From: an uncultured Lachnospiraceae bacterium | GTDB taxonomy: Bacteria > Bacillota > Clostridia > Lachnospirales > Lachnospiraceae | Length of the DNA: 12,986 bases | NCBI GenBank assembly: GCA_910580005.1 | Contig: CAJTXH010000085.1 | Coordinates: 1 to 12,986 of the forward strand | Reading direction: 5' to 3' | Part shown: positions 6,662 to 12,986 of the stretch, piece by piece | Layout of the letters: each line of letters opens with the position of its first letter | Numbering within the stretch: position 1 is the stretch's first letter | Notes under the pieces: generated by a model | Told to the model about the DNA's origin: nothing | What the model saw: only the letters and a program-made list of their open reading frames with translations | The model's database searches: none | Program-made: the position numbers and the translations under genes

Positions 6662-7017
6662 AGCGTGGGAATATTTTTTATGCAGATTTAGGGGCAGAAT
6701 ACCAGGGCAGTATGCAAGGCGGTATACGGCCGGTAGTGGTAATAAGCAATAATAAAGCAAACAGGTACAGTACCGTGATTACGGTAGTGCCGTTATCATC
6801 AAAAATTTCTAAAAAACAGGACCTGCCTGTACATGTCCTTGTACCTGCAGGGAAAAGCAGGGGGCTTATACAGGACAGCCTTGCATTATGTGAACAGGTT
6901 ACAGCTTTAGATTCCAGGCAGATTATAGAATATATAGGGACTGTAGATGCAGAAATACTTTCCAGGATAACAGAAGCAGTCCAGGTACAGGTTGGGGTAT
7001 TTGACCAGTACAATTAA
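6649..7017 (+). CDS. MazF/PemK-family endoribonuclease toxin
   Basis: The 122-residue protein has the MazF fold motifs in order: IKRGNIFYADLG (residues about 4-15), GGIRPVVVISN with the conserved Arg-Pro, the VITVVPLSS strand, the ALCEQVTALD block and SRQIIEYIGTVD. Family members cleave single-stranded RNA at short sequence-specific sites and inhibit translation. ATG 6649 is chosen because GGAGG (6635-6639) lies 9 bases before it and the family normally starts about five residues before RGDI/RGNI; an upstream in-frame ATG at 6622 is not preferred. It overlaps the 50-codon ORF 6509-6661 by 13 bases. On a mobile element such a module would favour retention. No classical antitoxin is visible, so whether it is active in the host is open. 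Confidence 0.88.
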   Translation: MADIKRGNIFYADLGAEYQGSMQGGIRPVVVISNNKANRYSTVITVVPLSSKISKKQDLPVHVLVPAGKSRGLIQDSLALCEQVTALDSRQIIEYIGTVDAEILSRITEAVQVQVGVFDQYN

Positions 7018-7041
7018 AAACACATAAATATTAGAAAAATA

Positions 7042-7125
7042 GCTGTGAAAAAGGATTTTCTTGTATTTTTTAACCAAAATTATTTTTTTGTGCTTATATA
7101 CAGTAAATAATGGATTTTTCACAGC
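7042..7125 (+). repeat. Long-spaced 11-bp inverted repeat between mazF and the DUF6870-like gene
   Basis: GCTGTGAAAAA (7042-7052) and TTTTTCACAGC (7115-7125) are perfect inverted copies 62 bases apart, with AT-rich sequence between. They could be two half-sites for a regulator, or a terminator-like or recombinase-associated structure upstream of 7182. Confidence 0.4.
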
Positions 7126-7181
7126 ATGTACATAGCTGTCATATATCTGGCAGCATTATTTTTTGTAAGGAGGCAGCAGCA

Positions 7182-7430
7182 GTGACAGCAGAAGAACACA
7201 GGAAAATGCTGGAAACCAGTTTTGAAGATGCAGGACTGGAAAACCTGGCAGATATCAGCAAAATCAGGATTAACAGGGAGCTTCCACTTGATGAAAGGAA
7301 AAAGCAGTATATAAGAAAAACAGGGAATCCCTATATGGTATGTGTTGGAAGGATGAAAGTAAAAGTGCAGTTCACGGAAGGTGGCATTTCTTTTGATGAA
7401 GCCTTTGAGAACCTGCTTTTATCTGTATAA
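7182..7430 (+). CDS. Small DUF6870-like protein of serine-recombinase elements
   Basis: The 82-residue protein starts at GTG 7182 behind a near-perfect AAGGAGG (7167-7173), 8 bases upstream. The open frame extends back to 7110 but without translation signals. The sequence (TAEEHRKMLETSFEDAG, then RINRELPLDERKKQYIRKTG, NPYMVCVGRMKVKVQF and a SFDEAFENLL helix) resembles a short family (DUF6870, from memory) that I associate with mobile elements carrying large serine recombinases in Clostridia. It has a charged helical first half and a small beta hairpin. Function is unknown. Position just upstream of three recombinases suggests an accessory role such as directionality or regulation, which is inference. 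Confidence 0.75.
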   Translation: MTAEEHRKMLETSFEDAGLENLADISKIRINRELPLDERKKQYIRKTGNPYMVCVGRMKVKVQFTEGGISFDEAFENLLLSV

Positions 7431-7449
7431 TTCATAATTATATGCCATG

Positions 7450-7661
7450 TTACTATTCACGGCTACGCCGTTCATAGTAACAAAATAGCTTTGCAAGTGC
7501 AAAGCTTTGCGCTTTCAGCGCTGAAAATGCACACATTTTGCAAAAAAAAGATTTTGTTCCAAAATCATGCAAAATGGCACCAAAAAACTCGTACTTTTGG
7601 CATAAAACACGCCAAAAATCCTTGAATTTAATCGGCTGTGAATAGTAACTATGCCATAACA
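7450..7661. repeat. Densely structured MITE-like non-coding element
   Basis: The outer arms GTTACTATTCACGGC (starting near 7450) and GCTGTGAATAGTAAC (ending near 7650) are 15-bp inverted repeats with one mismatch. The left arm also folds on itself with GCCGTTCATAGTAAC nearby. Inside are consecutive hairpins: AGCTTTGCA/TGCAAAGCT with a 2-base loop, the palindrome TTTCAGCGCTGAAA, CATTTTGC/GCAAAATG enclosing GATTTTG-TTC-CAAAATC, and TTTTGGC/GCCAAAA. The minus-strand open frame across it is a by-product. The boundaries and folding resemble a non-autonomous miniature element or repeat common in Lachnospiraceae-like genomes, but copy number cannot be seen here. Confidence 0.55.
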
Positions 7662-7805
7662 GTATCAAAAAATATAATAAAAAACAGTGGAAAAAACCGG
7701 CAGGGTGTGCTAAAATCATTTCAGGACTAAATTTCATATTTTCTAACTTGGGACTAAATTAGCACCCTTCTGGGTTTTCTGAAAGCTTAGAAAACCAAAA
7801 AGGAG
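7662..7805 (+). promoter_or_regulatory. Leader of the recombinase operon: direct repeats and stem-loops
   Basis: GGACTAAATT occurs twice (7724-7733 and 7751-7760), 27 bases apart start to start. GTGCTAA near 7707-7713 can pair with TTAGCAC near 7759-7765, bracketing both copies. GGTTTTCT (7773-7780) and AGAAAACC (7789-7796) form a hairpin ending five bases before the AGGAG (7801-7805) that serves the first recombinase. TATAAT at 7673-7678 is a good -10 but has no matching -35. The repeats could bind the recombinase or an accessory protein, and the last hairpin could modulate translation; both are inference. Confidence 0.4.
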
Positions 7806-7813
7806 TGGTAATT

Positions 7814-9505
7814 ATGGGTAACAAGGTCAAAAAAATCTATCATGCCGCCATCTATGTAAGGTTATCAAAAGAAGATGGTGATGTTTCAGACGCTTTCAAA
7901 GAGGAAAGCAACAGCATTTCAAACCAGAAAAACCTGGTTCGGGATTTCCTGGAAGATAAGGAAGATATTGTTGTGGTATCAGAGAGGGTGGACGATGGTT
8001 ACAGCGGTTCCAGCTTCGAGCGTCCTTCATTCCAGCTGATGATGGAGGATATTAAAAAAGGAATTGTGGACTGTGTTGTAGTCAAAGACCTTTCACGTTT
8101 TGGACGTGAATATATTGGCTCTGGCCAGTATATTGAACGCCTGTTTCCAGCATTAGGGGTGCGTTTTATTGCAATTAATGATAATTATGACAGTCTGGAC
8201 AGGAAAGACCAGGCAGACGAAATCCTGCTGCCTTTTAAGAATCTAATTAATGATGCTTACTGCAGGGATATTTCTATAAAAATAAGAAGTCACCTGGAGG
8301 TAAAAAGGAAAAAAGGGGAATTTACAGGCGCTTTTGTACCTTATGGATATAAAAAAGATAACTGTAATAAAAATAAGATTGTTATTGACTCTTTTGCAGC
8401 AGGCATTGTAAGAGATATTTTCCGTTTAAAACTGCATGGATACAGTAATGATGCCATTGCTGCCAGGCTTAATGGCATGGGTGTGCTTTCGCCCATGGAA
8501 TATAAAAATACCATGGGAAGCAATTACCAGACAAGCTTTAAGACAAATGAAAAAGCTTTATGGAGCCCAGTAGCAGTAAAACGTATCCTTGGAAATGAGG
8601 TTTATATAGGAAACCTGGTACAGGGCAGGCAGACAACGCCTAACCATAAAGTAAAAAAGACTATATTAAAGCCGGAGAATGAATGGGTAAGAATAGAGAA
8701 GAACCATGAGCCAGTTGTGTCTGGCAGGGATTTTGCTATTGTGCAGCGCCTGCTTGGTCTGGATACCAGGACAGCACCAGACCAGGCAGAAGTATCACCG
8801 CTTGCAGGGCTTGTAACCTGTGCAGGATGTGGGGCTTCAATGGTAAAGAAAAACAGCAGTGCTGGCGGGAAGAAATATTACTATTATGTTTGTTCCAATA
8901 ACAAGGAAACAAAAGAATGCAGCAGCCACAGAATACCTGTAGGGAAACTGGAAGAAAGTGTATTGCAGCTTTTGAAAGTGCATATTAGCAATATCCTTGA
9001 TTTGCAGCGTATCATGGATAAAATAGCTGCTGTGCCATTCCAGGAGCTGGATATCAAAGAGCTGGAAAAACGTATAGCACAGAAAGAAGAAGAAACAGAG
9101 CGTTTTAAAGAACTGCGCAACCTGCTGTATGAAGATATGAAAGACGGGATTGTTTCAAAAGAGGATTACACAGAACTGCATGAAGCTTATACAGAAAAAC
9201 GTAACCAGGCAGAAGAAGCTGTCAGGAAAATGAAAAAAGAAATCCAGGATATTCTTGCTTCCAATACAGATAAATACAAGTGGCTGGATTATTTTGCCAG
9301 ACATCAGGATATTGGCAGCCTGACAAGGAATGTAGCTGTGGAATTGATTGAGCAGGTGAAAGTAACAGACAAAAATAATATAGAAGTGGTATTTAATTTT
9401 GCTGACTGCTATAAGGAAATCTTCAATAACCTGCAATACGCAGGATGCAGGGCGGGGTATGACAGCAATGGCAGGATAAAATTTGAATGGAAGGAGGCTG
9501 TGTGA
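7814..9505 (+). CDS. Large serine recombinase 1 of a tandem triplet
   Basis: The 563-residue site-specific recombinase starts at ATG 7814, 8 bases after AGGAG; the in-frame GTG at 7805 overlaps that site and is rejected. The N-terminal resolvase domain has AIYVRLSKED with the nucleophile Ser18, DGYSGSSFERP, and VKDLSRFGREYIGSGQY, so catalytic Arg and Asp positions look intact. The recombinase domain includes FVPYGYKK and WSPVAVKRILGNEVYIG. A zinc ribbon has Cys336, Cys339, Cys360 and Cys369 (CAGC, then VCSNNKETKEC). A long coiled coil follows (LEKRIAQKEEETERFKELRN onward) with a short beta tail. It integrates or excises DNA at short att sites through a Ser-DNA intermediate. Its stop is followed one base later by the next recombinase start. 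Confidence 0.95.
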   Translation: MGNKVKKIYHAAIYVRLSKEDGDVSDAFKEESNSISNQKNLVRDFLEDKEDIVVVSERVDDGYSGSSFERPSFQLMMEDIKKGIVDCVVVKDLSRFGREYIGSGQYIERLFPALGVRFIAINDNYDSLDRKDQADEILLPFKNLINDAYCRDISIKIRSHLEVKRKKGEFTGAFVPYGYKKDNCNKNKIVIDSFAAGIVRDIFRLKLHGYSNDAIAARLNGMGVLSPMEYKNTMGSNYQTSFKTNEKALWSPVAVKRILGNEVYIGNLVQGRQTTPNHKVKKTILKPENEWVRIEKNHEPVVSGRDFAIVQRLLGLDTRTAPDQAEVSPLAGLVTCAGCGASMVKKNSSAGGKKYYYYVCSNNKETKECSSHRIPVGKLEESVLQLLKVHISNILDLQRIMDKIAAVPFQELDIKELEKRIAQKEEETERFKELRNLLYEDMKDGIVSKEDYTELHEAYTEKRNQAEEAVRKMKKEIQDILASNTDKYKWLDYFARHQDIGSLTRNVAVELIEQVKVTDKNNIEVVFNFADCYKEIFNNLQYAGCRAGYDSNGRIKFEWKEAV

Positions 9506-9506
9506 C

Positions 9507-11195
9507 ATGGCAAGGAAATCAAGAAAGAAACTATTAGATACTGCCAGGAACATGGAACAGAAGGCCTCTGCTGCTTCCATTAAAAATAAGAATGCCTGTT
9601 ACAAGGCTGGTTTATATGCCAGGCTTTCAGAGGAATCTGAAGCAAACAGGGAACGTGCAACCATAGAAACGCAGATGGATTTACTGCGCAGGTTTGCAGC
9701 AGACAGTGATGATATAGTAGTTGAAAAAGAATATTTTGATATCTCTTATTCTGGTACAAATTTTAACAGGCCAGGATTTGAAGAAATGGTACAGGACATG
9801 AGGAAAGGCATAATTAACTGTATCATTGTAAAGGATTTATCCAGACTCGGCAGGGATTATATTGAAACAGGCAACTATATAGAAAGGGTATTTCCATTTT
9901 TTAATGTAAGGTTCATTGCAGTCACTGATGGCTATGATTCCAATAAATCAGGGGAAGAACTGCTGGTGCCGTTAAAAAATATGGTAAATGAAATGTATTC
10001 AAAGGATTTGTCAAAAAAGGTAAAGACAGCATTTGAAACAATGAGGAAAAACGGGGAATACCCATCAGGTTCTGTACCATATGGATACCAGAGGGCAGAC
10101 AAGCATCTTTTACCTGATGATGAAGTAAAAGATACCATAATAGAAATTTTTGACATGTTTCTGCATGGCAGCAAGATAAACAGTATCGTAAAACATCTTA
10201 CAGCAAAAACAGTCAATCCAAGGGCATATAAATATTTAAAATCAGGAAATGCCATTCCAGAAGGTTTTTATACAGGCTGGAATATCCAGACTGTGCATGG
10301 CATACTGGGAAACGCTGTTTATACAGGTGCAAGTATCTGGAATAAATCAAAAAAAGTTAATGGGAAAAGGGTAAAGCTGCCTGAAAAAGAATGGACAGTA
10401 ATAGAAAATACCCATGAAGCACTGGTAAGTAAAGAAGACTTTGATAAAGTACAGGAAATGCTTAAAAAAATGGCATCAGATTTCCATGAGTCCTGTGTCC
10501 ATAACCATGCACAGTATAACCTATTCGGAAAGAAAATTATCTGTGGTGACTGTGGGAAAACCATGGGTTTCCGGGTGGAATACCTGAAAAATGGCAGCAA
10601 TAAAAAAATATACCGCTGCAGCACTTACCTTAATGGTAATCATGTCAGATGTACCAGCCATAAAATAGCTGCCTGCGAAGTGGAAAATGCTGTATTCCAG
10701 GCTGTCCATAAACATATGGAGCTTTGTATCAGTGAAGAGGATATGGTGAAAAGGATGAATGCCAGGACTGAAAGCCAGCAGAAATATAACCTGTATGCAA
10801 AAGAAGCAGATAAAATAAGTAAAGAACTGCAAAAGACAGTGGAAATGAAAGCGGGTATTTTTGAAGATTATAAAGAGCACCTGATAGATGAAGAACAATA
10901 TGTGCAGATTAGTAAAAATTATGCAGATAAAATAAAAGTGCTGGAATGCAGGCTGGAGGAGATGCTGAAAGCGCAGGCATCTTATTCAAAATCATACCAC
11001 GTTGATACAGACTGGAAAACAGTTGTAGAAAAATACTTAAAAAAGCGTAAACTTACAAAGGAAATGGTGGAAGCATTTGTGGAAAGCGTCGCTGTGCATG
11101 AAGACGGCAGGCTGGCAGTACGCCTGGTTTATGATGATATGCTTAAAGAGCTTCTGGCATTAAGCGCAGAAAGGCAGGGCATTTGTAATGAATAA
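9507..11195 (+). CDS. Large serine recombinase 2 of a tandem triplet
   Basis: This 562-residue protein starts at ATG 9507, with AAGGAGG (9491-9497) inside the end of recombinase 1; the longer frame from 9483 is not supported. A lysine/arginine-rich leader of about 32 residues, absent from its two neighbours, precedes the resolvase domain. That domain has LYARLSEES with Ser41, DISYSGTNFNRPGF, and VKDLSRLGRDYIETGNY. The recombinase domain contains SVPYGYQ and HGILGNAVYTGASIW. Zinc-ribbon cysteines are 346, 349, 371 and 382 (CGDC, YRCSTYLNGNHVRC). A coiled coil follows (YAKEADKISKELQKTVEMK). All visible catalytic residues are retained. It overlaps the next gene by 8 bases, so the three proteins are probably made together and may act as a complex or as separate integrase and excision partners. 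Confidence 0.95.
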   Translation: MARKSRKKLLDTARNMEQKASAASIKNKNACYKAGLYARLSEESEANRERATIETQMDLLRRFAADSDDIVVEKEYFDISYSGTNFNRPGFEEMVQDMRKGIINCIIVKDLSRLGRDYIETGNYIERVFPFFNVRFIAVTDGYDSNKSGEELLVPLKNMVNEMYSKDLSKKVKTAFETMRKNGEYPSGSVPYGYQRADKHLLPDDEVKDTIIEIFDMFLHGSKINSIVKHLTAKTVNPRAYKYLKSGNAIPEGFYTGWNIQTVHGILGNAVYTGASIWNKSKKVNGKRVKLPEKEWTVIENTHEALVSKEDFDKVQEMLKKMASDFHESCVHNHAQYNLFGKKIICGDCGKTMGFRVEYLKNGSNKKIYRCSTYLNGNHVRCTSHKIAACEVENAVFQAVHKHMELCISEEDMVKRMNARTESQQKYNLYAKEADKISKELQKTVEMKAGIFEDYKEHLIDEEQYVQISKNYADKIKVLECRLEEMLKAQASYSKSYHVDTDWKTVVEKYLKKRKLTKEMVEAFVESVAVHEDGRLAVRLVYDDMLKELLALSAERQGICNE

Positions 11196-12738
11196 GACGG
11201 TAGTTGCAATGTATCTGCGTTTATCAAGGGAAGATGATGATAAAAATGGTAAAGAGGAAAGCAACAGTATTACGGCGCAGAGGGAACTGGTTAAAAACCA
11301 TATAGAAACTATTATGGCTGGGCAGCCTTACAGTATTTTGGAATTTTGTGATGACGGTTATTCTGGTGCTGGTTTTGAAAGGCCAGGGTTTAAAGCAATG
11401 ACGGGAGCAGCCAGGGCAGGGGAAATTAATGTAATAGCAGTAAAAGATTTTTCACGGTTTGGAAGGGATTACCTGGAAGTGGGCAGGTATCTTGAATTTA
11501 TTTTCCCTGTCATGCAGGTAAGGTTTCTTTCTGTTAATGACGGTTATGACAGCAATAACCAGGCTGGTGCAACAGGCGGCATGGGGCTGGCACTGAAAAA
11601 CCTTGTATACAGCATGTACAGCAGAGACCTGTCAAAAAAAGTCCGCACGGCACAGCATACCAGGGTAAAAAACGGGGAGTTTATTGCTTCTTTTGCTCCA
11701 TATGGATATAAAAAGAATCCAGAAAATCCGCATAAGCTGCTGGCAGACACAGAAGTGGCGTGGGTAGTGCAGAAAATATTCCAGATGGCGGCAGATGGAA
11801 CAAAAGTTTCAGAAATAGCAAGGTGCCTGAATGAAATGGAAGTGCCGACAAAATATCTGTACCACAGGTCAAAAGGAGAGAATTTCCCATGTATTTACAG
11901 CCATACTAAGATTAAATTATGGGACTGTTCCATGATAAGCAAGACCATTAAGAACCAGGTATATCTTGGGAAATTAGTATGGAACCAGTCAAAATGTGGG
12001 CTGGATACTGGCAAAAAGCAAGTAAAACAGCCTGAAGAAGAATGGATTGTTTATGAAAACCACCACCAGCCTCTTGTTACACAGGAAGTTTTTGATAAAG
12101 CAAACAGGAATATCATTCCAAGCAACAGCAGCAGGAAAGGAATAAAGCAGCAGAACCAGCTGTTTTTCTGTGGATATTGTGGAAAAAGCCTGCAGTGCCG
12201 GGGTGGCAGGTATTCCTGCCGTAGCTGTGTGCAGCAGAAAAAGAACGACTGCCAGAATGTGCGTACCAGTGAAAAAAATCTGCATGATGCAGTAACCTGC
12301 CAGATAAGAAGCATGGCAAGTGTACTGGCAGATGAAAGGACAGCCATTAAAAAGCAAGGGAAAGACAGCAGAAAGGCTGTCCTTGAAAGCATTGTAAGTA
12401 ATAATGTGAAAGCAATATCCCAGTGGAAAGATACCAAGGTAAATCTTTATGCACAGTACAAAGACGGAAAAATTACAAAAGAGAACTATATAACAGAAAT
12501 GGAAAAAGGAAAAGCAAAACTTCTGGAACTGGAGCAGGATAAAGAGAAAGCACAGAAAGAACTGGATGCTATGATAAAAACGGAAGCAGCAGAAGAAATC
12601 CAGGAAGAAGAATTGTCAGGACTGTCAGTGCTGGAAACCTTTGACAAAGAGAAAATACAAATACTTATAGAAAAGGTTTTTGTCTATGGCAGTGATGCAA
12701 TAGAAATTGTCTGGAAAACCAGCAATCCATTTGAGTAA
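11188..12738 (+). CDS. Large serine recombinase 3 of a tandem triplet
   Basis: The 516-residue recombinase begins at ATG 11188 within the end of recombinase 2 (shared ATGAATAA) and has only a weak ribosome site (AGGCAGGG), so translation is probably coupled. The resolvase domain has AMYLRLSRED with Ser13, DDGYSGAGFERPGF, and VKDFSRFGRDYLEVGRY. A glycine-rich insertion (NNQAGATGGMG) sits after the NDGYDS segment. The recombinase domain has FAPYGYKK and WDCSMISKTIKNQVYLG. The zinc ribbon is compact, with Cys328, Cys331, Cys344 (or Cys347) and Cys355. The coiled coil (ITEMEKGKAKLLELEQDKEK) and a short beta tail (IQILIEKVFVYGSD) complete it. All visible catalytic residues are present. Of the three, it lies nearest the element terminus. 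Confidence 0.95.
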   Translation: MNKTVVAMYLRLSREDDDKNGKEESNSITAQRELVKNHIETIMAGQPYSILEFCDDGYSGAGFERPGFKAMTGAARAGEINVIAVKDFSRFGRDYLEVGRYLEFIFPVMQVRFLSVNDGYDSNNQAGATGGMGLALKNLVYSMYSRDLSKKVRTAQHTRVKNGEFIASFAPYGYKKNPENPHKLLADTEVAWVVQKIFQMAADGTKVSEIARCLNEMEVPTKYLYHRSKGENFPCIYSHTKIKLWDCSMISKTIKNQVYLGKLVWNQSKCGLDTGKKQVKQPEEEWIVYENHHQPLVTQEVFDKANRNIIPSNSSRKGIKQQNQLFFCGYCGKSLQCRGGRYSCRSCVQQKKNDCQNVRTSEKNLHDAVTCQIRSMASVLADERTAIKKQGKDSRKAVLESIVSNNVKAISQWKDTKVNLYAQYKDGKITKENYITEMEKGKAKLLELEQDKEKAQKELDAMIKTEAAEEIQEEELSGLSVLETFDKEKIQILIEKVFVYGSDAIEIVWKTSNPFE

Positions 12739-12796
12739 TGGTGCAGGAATAAAAAATTATTTAGTTTATAAAAAGCAAGAAATGACTTTGGAAAAA

Positions 12797-12827
12797 TTGA
12801 GCCATAGGCAGTGTGCCTGTGGCTCAA
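12797..12827 (-). terminator. Hairpin at the element end, oriented as a minus-strand terminator
   Basis: TTGAGCCATAGGCA (12797-12810) pairs with TGCCTGTGGCTCAA (12814-12827), 14 positions with one wobble, around a 3-base loop. Read on the minus strand it is followed by TTTTT; on the plus strand it is followed by seven A and the next long T-run starts only at 12849. It would best block transcription entering the element from the right. Confidence 0.6.
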
Positions 12828-12849
12828 AAAAATTGAAAAAAATTAATAT

Positions 12850-12871
12850 TTTTTTTGTTCCTTACTTGACA
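12850..12871 (+). other. Putative right terminus of the recombinase-triplet element (junction into an SNF2-type gene)
   Basis: Seven T followed by GTTCCTTACTTGACA, identical at 20 of 22 positions to 3382-3403, end where sequence coding for an SNF2-type protein begins mid-frame. Both copies are preceded by A-rich tracts. TTGACA is a consensus -35 hexamer pointing outward. The exact crossover base is not determinable without an empty site; the GA in TTGACA is a candidate by analogy with Tn4451/Tn5397-type recombinases. Confidence 0.6.
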
Positions 12872-12986
12872 CAGGCAGAAGCGGCGCTCACTTATGCGGA
12901 GGTAAAAGCCCTTGCGACAGGCAATCCCTACATCAAGGAAAAGATGGACTTGGATATTCAGGTATCCAAGTTAAAGCTGATGAAAG
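12872..12986 (+). pseudogene. SNF2/helicase-type protein of a conjugative element, internal fragment (5' part missing, runs off window)
   Basis: The frame reads QAEAALTYAEVKALATGNP and continues YIKEKMDLDIQVSKLKLMK to the window edge. This stretch is characteristic of the very large SNF2-helicase/methyltransferase-type proteins carried by integrative conjugative elements of Firmicutes, where it sits after the helicase motifs. The upstream helicase portion is absent because the sequence left of about 12871 is element DNA, so the gene is interrupted here. The protein's exact role in conjugative elements is not settled; DNA protection or anti-restriction has been suggested for such proteins. The target is therefore itself mobile DNA, giving a nested arrangement. 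A TTG at 12866 could restart translation in frame but no good ribosome site precedes it. Confidence 0.7.

Larger units (their letters stand above)
7182..12871 (+). mobile_element. Right-hand portion of a serine-recombinase mobile element (left end not identified)
   Basis: The recombinase operon, its leader and the DUF6870-like gene run up to a terminus (12850-12871) shared with an older element, beyond which an unrelated gene begins mid-frame. The left coordinate given is only the first gene confidently linked to mobility; the MazF module and more DNA to the left may belong. No 5' part of the interrupted SNF2-type gene was found in the window, so the left end probably lies outside it or was lost by rearrangement. 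Confidence 0.6.

Noticed and set aside
6405..6752. 115-codon + strand frame
   Set aside because: The 50-codon frame at 6509 and mazF at 6649 have much better ribosome sites; this frame's composition (many Cys, Met, Trp) looks like a shadow.
7453..7737. 94-codon minus-strand frame
   Set aside because: It is created by the hairpin-rich non-coding stretch; such frames arise in copies of repeats and are unlikely to be translated.

Overview
The window looks like accessory DNA from a low-GC Firmicute, most likely a gut Clostridia/Lachnospiraceae-type genome. This is inferred from AT-rich sequence, strong AGGAGG-type ribosome binding sites, GTG starts and the families present (large serine recombinases with zinc ribbons, a DUF6870-like protein, and an SNF2-type protein of conjugative elements). 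No species can be named from sequence alone. All convincing genes are on the + strand.

Layout. 1-397: the 3' part of a short-chain dehydrogenase (SDR) with a suspected frame break near its catalytic serine. 423-1448: an unrecognised two-helix membrane protein just behind it. 1475-1628: a gene-free stretch that folds into several hairpins and ends in a terminator. 1706-2179: a GNAT acetyltransferase. 2235-2829: a decayed large serine recombinase with nonsense and frameshift lesions. 2860-3198: a small unknown ORF, followed by a terminator at 3258-3289. At about 3403 the sequence switches abruptly to the C-terminal 80 residues of a flavodoxin (to 3643). 3745-4683: an exported transglutaminase-like protein. 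4684-5132: coding-like debris. 5312-5644: an XRE-type regulator with its own terminator. 5700-6508: no convincing gene. 6509-7017: a 50-codon ORF overlapping a MazF/PemK-type toxin gene. 7182-7430: a DUF6870-like small protein. 7450-7800: a densely structured, MITE-like non-coding stretch. 7814-12738: three consecutive large serine recombinases that are packed and translationally coupled. At about 12871 the sequence again switches abruptly, into the middle of an SNF2/helicase-type gene of another conjugative element, which runs off the window.

The most informative signal is that the two abrupt switches (3382-3403 and 12850-12871) share 20 of 22 bases: a run of T, then GTYCCWTACTTGACA. Each joins the 3' part of a gene lacking its 5' part, and each lies downstream of serine recombinase genes (one decayed, three intact). 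The simplest reading is that both are right-hand ends of related serine-recombinase elements, one old and decaying, one apparently complete at this end. The left end of neither can be identified. The shared terminus finishes in a consensus -35 hexamer (TTGACA) pointing outwards. The three recombinases, the DUF6870-like protein, the structured leader and possibly the MazF module look like the mobility and maintenance block of the younger element. The flavodoxin and transglutaminase region could be older chromosomal DNA or cargo; the window does not decide this.
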